64,000 nt of DNA from the NCBI GenBank assembly GCA_022009815.1, contig CP091725.1, positions 1,054,001 to 1,118,000 on the forward strand, in the 5' to 3' direction. The notes beneath the pieces are model-generated. The model was given only the letters and a program-made list of their open reading frames with translations. It was not told where the DNA came from and made no database searches. Below, in pieces: positions 57,794-64,000 of this stretch. The position numbers and the translations under genes are program-made. How positions within the stretch are numbered: position 1 is the first letter of the stretch; the number at the start of each line of letters is the position of its first letter. This DNA is from Bacteroidales bacterium (lineage in GTDB: Bacteria > Bacteroidota > Bacteroidia > Bacteroidales > Muribaculaceae).

Positions 57794-58227
57794 ATGAGTA
57801 AAATAAATACTACATATCAGGAATTAGCTGATTACATATTTTTCCCTTTTTTAGTTCATGTACAGCCCCTGGACAAGGATTATTTTTGTTTCGTACATTA
57901 AATGCTACTACTCGAAAATATGGTAAAACACAAGCGGAAATTAACTTGTGCCATATTGTAATATTCAATTTGTTGGAAAATGGTTATTTGGAAGCCGCTA
58001 ATGAACCATCTCCATTTGTAATGCTCATTCTATAAAATGGATAATTGAGCCTTTACCGGAAGGTCAAACAAAAAGCTTATGAAATATATAAAATATATAA
58101 TCATGGAGAGGATTGTCCGTATCCTGAATATCAAGTGGAATTTGAAAGAGGAACAAAATTTGAGATAACTGACATAAAGAAAGGCAAAGAATATAATGTA
58201 GTTCATATAAAAGAACTGCCATCTTAA
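57794..58227 (+). CDS. AT-rich orphan gene in the ICE (broken frame)
   Basis: Restoring three small indels gives a protein of about 144 residues that starts at ATG 57794 (MSKINTTYQELADYIFFPFF). It runs through TLNATTRKYGKTQAEINLCH and NLLENGYLEAANEPSPF to the C-terminal half EIYKIYNHGEDCPYPEYQVE and ends HIKELPS. Base composition is clearly more AT-rich than the adjoining ICE genes. No domain recognised. The TACCTTTG box 57773-57780 lies just upstream. It may be late-acquired cargo; it could also be genuinely decayed. Confidence 0.5.
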
Positions 58228-58256
58228 ACTATCTGATAGCAGCAATATAGTAAAAA

Positions 58257-58287
58257 AATCCGATGAAGTTGGCGGCTTCATCGGATT
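58257..58287. terminator. Bidirectional terminator between cargo gene and tra operon
   Basis: A perfect 12-bp stem (AATCCGATGAAG / CTTCATCGGATT) with a 7-base loop, an A run before and a T run after, ends both the plus-strand orphan gene and the minus-strand tra operon. Confidence 0.85.
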
Positions 58288-58310
58288 TTCTTTTGTCAGG
58301 TACTTATTAT

Positions 58311-58835
58311 TTATGGTACATACAGTAGTGCAAACTCCGCCTTTCTCCGTTTGAGCAGCATGGCGTGCCGTTTCCCCTTGTAGTTGCAGAAAGCGATATA
58401 CTCCCGATAGATGTTCCTGTCGCCGCCTCCAGCTTTCGGATCAGCTTGCTTTTGGGTATCTTCCCGTACCCCAACAGACGGTATGGACCGACATTGTAGG
58501 CAAGCGTGGCAAGAAGCAAGCTATCCTTCCGGAACTTCCGGAACATTGCGCAGAACTTCCGCAGGTCTTTCCGCAGGAGCGCGTCCGCCTGCCGCTTCGT
58601 CATGGTACGTGCCGAATACCTTTCGCCCGGCAAAAGTTTGTGCCCATATCCCACGTATGGGTAATGTTTTTCCGAATGCCAGCCCTCAAGAATTTCGTGC
58701 AGCACACCGCCCTCTCGAAAAGCGGCAGACGGTAGATTGCCGCCTGCCCGTCCGTTCCCTCATGGCGTCTGTTCCGTGCGGACACGGAACAGACCGCCAG
58801 AAGCGAACAGAGGATACCATGAATACACGCATCAT
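58311..58835 (-). CDS. Lysozyme-like conjugation protein (several frameshifts)
   Basis: A glycoside hydrolase family 24-type (phage lysozyme-like) protein of about 170 residues at the end of the tra operon. The core EGWHSEKHYPYVGYGHKLLPGE, FSART-like SARTMTKRQADALLR and TLAYNVGPYRLLGYGKIPKS is in one frame. The signal peptide (SLLAVCSVSA) lies in a second frame. The natural C-terminus (IYREYIAFCNYKGKRHAML ... ALLYVP) is in a third, ending at 58311. It probably opens peptidoglycan for the transfer channel. The start overlaps the traQ stop (ATGA). A strong hairpin at 58768-58793 lies in its 5' part. Confidence 0.75.
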
Positions 58836-59336
58836 CGTGTAAGGGGCTTGAAGTTCCCGATGGGGACAACAGTGATAACCCCGTCATCCTTCACGTTTCG
58901 GTTGTTGAAGTCAAATTCCAGCTCGTAAGAGTTGTTGAATTGTCCTCCACTACCACGATGAAGTTGTGCGCTTCGTCGCCCTCCGCCGTGTAATACAGCC
59001 GGAACTTCTCGTTTTCAAGCAGGTAGCGGTCATTGGGCAGGAACGTGATTCCGTTGTCCATTTTCAGCGTGCCTTCCCCCTCGAACTGGAAATACCGAAT
59101 GGTGTAGAGGGTGTTGGCGAAGTCGCCCGTCTTTTTCAGCTCACAGCGGATTTCCACCGTCTGCCCCTCGTCACCTTGTTGGGTACGGGCATGGTTTCCA
59201 CCGTGAAGGGATAGGATTGCTGGATGTCCATGTCATCGTCACACGACACGAGTGTGAGCGATATGGCGGCGAACAGGCAGAGTGCCAACGCCTTGAAAAT
59301 TGATATTCTCTTGTTCTTGTTGTTCAGTATGTTCAT
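58832..59336 (-). CDS. traQ: Conjugative transposon protein TraQ (DUF3872, two frameshifts)
   Basis: About 165 residues. A lipoprotein signal (FAAISLTLVSC then DDDMDIQQ) leads to a small beta domain. The frame breaks near 59150-59160 (PNKVT joins to EIRCELKKTGDFANTLYTIR) and near 58940, after which the protein ends DDGVITVVPIGNFKPLTR at the TGA 58832-58834. TraQ is a membrane or periplasmic component of CTnDOT-type transfer machinery with no known enzymatic activity. Order traP-traQ-lysozyme as in other Bacteroides ICEs. Confidence 0.8.
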
Positions 59337-59354
59337 TGTCCTTTGATTTTTAAG

Positions 59355-60231
59355 TTATTGTTCTTTTTTCGTTGTCAGTTGTAGATACTCGTTCAAGTCC
59401 TTGCAACCGTCATAGAGGGCGGAACGGTCACAGACACGTTCCCCATAGTGTCCTTTCAGCGTTTCCAACGTCCGCCGTCCGGCTTCGTCACGGTCGAGAT
59501 AACAGTCTATGCGCCCGTAACCGCCCAAATACCTCATCGCCTTTTCCACGTTGGAAACCGAGTTCAGCACAAGGCAGTCACCCGTTTCCAATCCGAGCGT
59601 GGCAGCGGAAAGAAAGTCCATGAAGCCTTCAAAACGCTGCACACGTCAGCCGGAGAGCCTTCCGCCTTGACCAGCGACACATCTTCGGAGGCACGCATCC
59701 TTTGAAGAAACGGCTGCGGATTTCATATCCACCAGCCACATTCGGGAAGCCGACGGCGAAATACCGCTTGCCACGCACTCCGTAATTCAGTTGGCAGCAA
59801 TACCGGAATGCAATGCCGTAAGGAATGCCCCGTTCCGCCAGATAGTCCGTCAGTGGAGAATGAAACAGCGGGGCGGCTTCCACTCCTTCAAAGGCAGGTT
59901 CTGACGGTTTAGGCTGGAAAGTTGGTCTGCTCACTTCGGGAACAGGCATAGGCATATTGGCGGTTTCCGCTATGAACTTCACTTGTTCCATGAAGTCGCC
60001 GCTTCCGATAAACTCCCCGGCAAGAGTGAAGATGTCGCCGCCCTTGCCCGTACCGAAGTCGTACCAGAGCTGTTTCGCCACGTTCACACGGAAAGATGGC
60101 GTGCGCTCATTGCGGTATGGCGCACGATACCACAACTCGTTGCCGCTTCTTCTGACAGGCTCATGCCCCAGCCGTGCGAGGAAGTCCGCAAGGGCTATAT
60201 GCCTCATGGCGTCGATTTCCGTCCGTTCCAT
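59355..60231 (-). CDS. traP: Conjugative transposon protein TraP (primase-like, CHC2/Toprim; frameshifted)
   Basis: About 293 residues from ATG 60231 (MERTEIDAMRHIALADFLAR). The N-terminal primase zinc-ribbon-like region reads LWYRAPYRNERTPSFRVNVA followed by YDFGTGKGGDIF. The Toprim-like half reads FEGFMDFLSAATLGLE and IDCYLDRDEAGRRTLETL with the conserved Asp pair. The frame breaks near 59690 and 59640. It is related to DNA primases and is thought to act on the transferred strand. Downstream of traO. Confidence 0.82.
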
Positions 60232-60239
60232 GCGGTGCG

Positions 60240-60813
60240 TCAGTTTATGATGAACTTCACGCCCACGCCCCACTGCGTATGAAACTTCCTCGTGTCACCA
60301 CCCCACAGGCAACGCTCCCGGAGGTTGGCGAGCAGGGCGATACGGTCTGCCACGTAAAACTCCACATCGAGCGTCAGCGCACCGCCGTAGATGAAGGCGT
60401 CCCGGTCATGGAGCGTGGAGCCGTCATGCAGTACCTTTTCGCCCCAGTTCACCGATTCATATCCGGCAAGAGCCGAAGCACCTGCATAGACGAACACGAT
60501 TTTACGGGCATCGGAAAGTATCTTGAAGTAGTATCCGCCCTCCGCCGTGAACTGCGCCACGGGTATCTTCCCGTCCTTGTAAGGGTTGTTCTTCAACAGG
60601 TACTCGCCGCCGAACACCCATTTGTTCCCCTTTGGTATAAGTGGAAAGAGCCGCCCCGAAACTGTACCCACCGTCGTTGCCGCCGGGATTGAAGCGGTCC
60701 GCCATGTTCGCCCTGACCTCGATGCCCTGCATCTTCGGCAGGCATCGCTGGGCGTGCGCCTGCCCCGTAAACAGGGCAAGCGACGCGATGATTATTGCGA
60801 TGTACTTTCTCAT
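60240..60813 (-). CDS. traO: Conjugative transposon protein TraO (frameshifted)
   Basis: About 190 residues. It has a signal peptide (MRKYIAIIIASLALFTGQAH), then an outer-membrane barrel-like sequence with GIEVRANMADRFNPGGNDGG and a second frame from the G/C run 60627-60630 (KGNKWVFGGEYLLKNNPYKD ... FHTQWGVGVKFIIN). TraO is a beta-rich envelope protein of the CTnDOT mating pair apparatus. One or two inserted or lost bases at the run account for the break. Confidence 0.83.
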
Positions 60814-60815
60814 GG

Positions 60816-61799
60816 TCAGCGCACTTGAAGTTCGTTGATGGTATTGGCACGTACCAAGTCCTCGTTCTCAATCATGAAAGACTGGTGGCGACCTCCGTTC
60901 TTCTCGTTGAGTTCCACCACGAGGCATTTGTCGTCGGGAATGGTGAACTTCGCCATCGTGAATACCGTGCGCTCGCTCTTCTTGCCCGGCACGAGTGTGG
61001 CGTAATTCTGCGCACGGAGCGGCAGGATGATCTGCTCCTGCACGGCGGTACGCTTCGCCACCTTCTTGTCCACGATTTTCCATGTGATGTAGTCCACATC
61101 GAAAGGCACATTGCTCTGGTTTTTTATCTCCGTGTGGAAATAGAGCAAACCGTTATGCGTGTAGATACCTTTCAGCAGATACTGGATACCGAATCGCTTG
61201 CAGCCGATGTGCTTCACCTCGCGCTTATTCTGCTTGTGGATGGACTTCATGATAAGGCGTACCAGCATCGGGCTTTCGCTGCCCAGTTCCTTCAGATATA
61301 TTTCCTGCGCATTGTTCGGGCGGTTCACTTCTCGCCGTCATGGATGAAGTCGCACATCTCCACATTGAGCAGCAACGGTTCGGAGGCATATTTCACGTTG
61401 AAGGCATAGAAACTCCCGTCCTCTGTTATCACGGACATATTGGTTTCGTTCGGGAAGTCCTCACGGTAGCTTTCACGCGGATGACGTTCTCCGCTCCGTC
61501 GGCTTTGCCCGCAATCAGGTCGGGCGAGCCTAAATCCACGTAACGAACCTCCGAGGGGAAAATGACGTGGACGGTCTTGTCATAGGTCACTTCCAAGCCG
61601 TGCGGGGGACCATGCGGTCGAAGGTTAGCTTCTTTGTCAGCCCGTGATACAGATCGCCGTCCGCCTCCTTCTGCGGATAGACCTCCTTTGTCAATGTCGG
61701 TTGTTCACTTCCGTTGTCCTTTACAACGGTTACGTTCTCCTGCGCGTTGGCAGTTACGATGCCCATAGCGAGGGCAAACATGATGATTACTTTTCTCAT
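60816..61799 (-). CDS. traN: Conjugative transposon protein TraN (three frameshifts)
   Basis: About 328 residues. The signal peptide (MRKVIIMFALAMGIVTANAQ) and first 65 residues are in one frame. After breaks at the G run 61604-61608, near 61468 and near 61329 the chain continues as VTYDKTVHVIFPSEVRYVDL, DFPNETNMSVITEDGSFYAF and VNRPNNAQEIYLKELGSESP to LVRANTINELQVR. The pattern is that of TraN, the periplasmic VirB9-like component of Bacteroides ICE secretion systems. Three bases from traO. Confidence 0.85.
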
Positions 61800-61851
61800 T
61801 ACTTTGGATTTTAGTGGTAAATAAAAATTGGATTGTTGTTACTTTCTTTTT

Positions 61852-63199
61852 TCAATTCCTGTCCTGATAGAGCAAGACCTTGTACCCGGCTTTCAGATGC
61901 ACCTTGACGGTACGCATCTTCTTAGCGATATACTGGCTTGTTCCTTGTATCAGCCCTTTACCCAAATCGGAGGCAAGCTGCGCCCCTGCGTTGGTGGAGA
62001 TATTGATGCTGCTGCCCAGCGAGCCGCCCATGTTGGCGGCAACCTCCCTGACGGCATTCATTTCCATAGAGTTTGGAATAAAGATACCGGGTTGCCCGTC
62101 CGTGTCATACACCACCAGCTCTACCGGGATAATCGTACCTGCGTACTCCAGCGAAGTAATTTCAATATCGAGTCGTTCGCCCTGAATCTTTGCCGTGCCG
62201 ATCACCACTGCATTACGGGGTATGATTTTGTCCGCCACTGCCATCGGCTCCAGCAGCCGTAATCTTACCGCTTGCCCATCGGTCACGCTCTGCGCCCCAT
62301 AGACGCACGCCGACAGGGTGTTCTTGTCTGACACGGTCGTGACGCCCACCGCCGTATTAAAACTGCGGTTACGCTCCTGCGAGAAGGAGGCGACAAATTC
62401 GGCGATGCTCATCGGCTGTGAGAGCGAGGACACCACCTGATGCGCCACCTGCCTGACAGGTGCAGCCGTGTTCTTTCCGGCTTTCTGCACGGGATAAGGC
62501 TCTGCCGCCTGTCCGACAGGTGGCTGTGTGCCGTTCTGCCCACCCATGTACTTCGCCGCCAGCTCATAGGACTTCTCCATGAGTGCCACTTGGTCATCCA
62601 TAGCGGACGCCTTGTCTTTCTCGCTCTCCAGTTTCGATTCCAGCGAAGCGATACGCTCTAACAGTTCGTCCATATCCGCATTGTCGTTCTTTGGCTGCTC
62701 GTAGAAGTTGCCGAGCGTGGCATTGAGGTCGCGGTAGGCGGCTGCGGATGATTGGATGGTCTTCGGGGCGGACTTCACATTCTCTTCCATGCCTCCGGGA
62801 TTGGCAAGGTCGAAGTCCCTGCCACTATCCGTTTCCGCCACTTCTCGGTCGAACATATCGCCCAGTTCCTGCATGGTGCGGCTGCGGTTCTCCTGCCGTT
62901 CCTCCATCGCCCCCTGCTCGTATGCTTTCGCCTTGTCGCCGATGATCTGGCGGTTCGCCTTGTCAGCTTCGGGCATTTCGATGTTGTAACCTCCCGTCCC
63001 GGTTGCTGTTCCTTGTCGGAAGACGGGGCGAATATCAGCCACATCGCCCCGATGAATACCAGCACCATAGCGGGCAGCACTATCATTTTCTGACGTTTCA
63101 GCCTTTGGGCTTCGGTCAGCGGCTTGCGCTCCTTCTTCGGTTTCCCATTGTCGGGAGCCGCCTTGTTTCGTTTTTAGGTTCATTCTTCGTCTGTTCCAT
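61852..63199 (-). CDS. traM: Conjugative transposon protein TraM (two frameshifts)
   Basis: About 450 residues starting at ATG 63199 (MEQTKNEPK...). The frame breaks at the T run 63171-63175 and the C run 62998-63000. It has a cytoplasmic basic N-terminus, one membrane helix (MIVLPAMVLVFIGAMWLIF), a Gln/Glu-rich coiled linker (ELLERIASLESKLESEKDKA), and the conserved C-terminal VirB10-like domain (LSACVYGAQSVTDGQAVRLR, IPNSMEMNAVREVAANMGGS). TraM bridges the inner and outer membranes in the transfer channel. Confidence 0.88.
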
Positions 63200-63235
63200 A
63201 TAAATAAGGTATTACGTTGTGATTGTTTTACGGCT

Positions 63236-63487
63236 TTACGGACAGTCCACCTGTCCGGCATGGTCTGTTACTATCCGGTTGCCGCCATTCCTGCCGATGT
63301 CATAGACGGCTTTGCCGAAGGTGTAGATGGCAAGCACCGCGAAGGCGGCGAGCATCGCCAGCACGATGCGCCTGCGTGTCTTCGGGGGTAAACCGTCCAG
63401 ATAGCCTTTGAGCCTTGCCACCAGCATTTTCTTTTTGTCGTGGAGTTTCCAGTACGCACGCCAAAATGATTTCCTGATTTTCTTCAT
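63236..63487 (-). CDS. traL: Conjugative transposon protein TraL (DUF3989)
   Basis: 83 residues from ATG 63487 (MKKIRKSFWRAYWKLHDKKK), very basic N-terminus, one membrane helix near residues 42-60 (IVLAMLAAFAVLAIYTFG), C-terminus VTDHAGQVDCP. It matches the small DUF3989/TraL proteins between traK and traM in Bacteroides ICEs. Role unknown. Confidence 0.82.
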   Translation of the reverse strand: MKKIRKSFWRAYWKLHDKKKMLVARLKGYLDGLPPKTRRRIVLAMLAAFAVLAIYTFGKAVYDIGRNGGNRIVTDHAGQVDCP

Positions 63488-63492
63488 GTCCG

Positions 63493-64000
63493 TTACCTTT
63501 TGATGGTTTGTAAATCCTTGTTCTCGATAATGGTGAATCCCTCTATGGTGAAACCGTTGGGATTGTCGTCCGAACGGGACGAGTTCAAGAGGCGGCACGT
63601 GGTCACGAGGCTGCGTTCGGTGACGTTGCTTTGCCGGATGATTTTCTGCGTGGCATAGGTCACGGCACGGTAGGGATAGCCGTTGAATCGCATACCACGC
63701 TGTCCACCTTCAGTACTTGGTTGATATTCCCGGAGATGATACGGTTGTAGTACCCCTTCTCGGCGAAGTCCGAATAGTAGTTGTACACGCTTTTGTCCGC
63801 TAATAGCAGGGCGCGTTTCACATTATGCTCTATCGCGCTCTTTTCGGGAGAGAGCGTGAAGAACAGCTCGTGGAAGCGGCGCACGTGTTCCCTTGCCTCC
63901 GCCGGACGGTTCTGCGACAAGTCCTGCGAGAGAGCCAGCATCAGCGACTTGCCGTTGTCCAGCACGTAAATCTTTTCCCGTTGTCGCTCAGCGAAGCGGT
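63493..64000 (-). CDS. traK: Conjugative transposon protein TraK (5' end outside window, frameshifted)
   Basis: The C-terminal about 170 of 207 residues. Motifs are KIYVLDNGKSLMLALS near the edge, HVRRFHELFFTLSPEKSAIE, and FAEKGYYNRIISGNINQVL. A break near 63687 joins VVCD to FNGYPYRAVTYATQKIIRQS, and the protein ends NKDLQTIKR. TraK is the VirB8-like inner-membrane protein of this transfer system. Six bases from traL. Confidence 0.87.

Overview
The window looks like a Bacteroidales chromosome, most likely a gut Muribaculaceae-type organism. The taxonomic clues are promoters of the TTG-N19-TAnnTTTG type, a SusC-like TonB receptor, secreted proteins with Por-like C-terminal domains, a PurF-like paralogue typical of Bacteroidetes, and part of a CTnDOT-type integrative conjugative element (ICE). 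The family assignment is inference, because there is no rRNA gene here.

Layout. 1-9.4 kb: a truncated AAA/DUF4143 ATPase, a lipoprotein, then a minus-strand block (tatD, yidD, rnpA, hemD, DUF4271, a LOG-family protein, a PurF-like protein, an aspartate-type aminotransferase) and a CstA-like transporter. 9.4-21.1 kb: an S41 peptidase, gapA, an AlkD-like protein, rubredoxin, a nucleoside-recognition membrane protein, ybeY-mnmG, apt, uvrC, dtd-mazG-deoC. A palindrome matching the bacterial parS consensus lies between mnmG and apt. 21.4-27.5 kb: a minus-strand surface locus with an exported endonuclease/phosphatase, a TonB receptor and a DUF5689 lipoprotein. 27.5-34 kb: a group II intron remnant, a small ferredoxin, a small membrane protein, a duplicated pair of outer-membrane proteins, and two large secreted proteins with Por-like tails.

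34-50.8 kb: serS, yqeY and a long minus-strand division and cell-wall (dcw) cluster in the order rsmH-ftsL-ftsI(PASTA)-murE-mraY-murD-ftsW-murG-murC-ftsQ-ftsA-ftsZ. Most junctions are very short, so the cluster is probably one operon. mraZ and murF are not in it. 51-52.9 kb: a third Por-tailed secreted protein.

53-64 kb: one end of a CTnDOT-like ICE. A plus-strand set of small genes around PcfK/PcfJ-like proteins faces the end of a minus-strand tra operon (traK-L-M-N-O-P-Q and a lysozyme-like gene). Between the chromosome and the ICE is a probable structured RNA gene with its own promoter and terminator.

A dominant technical feature is a large number of 1-2 base indels, many at homopolymers, that split otherwise well-conserved genes. 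Because essential genes (ftsZ, ftsW, murC, murD, serS) are split, I treat these as sequencing or assembly errors. I give merged gene coordinates and state where each frame breaks.
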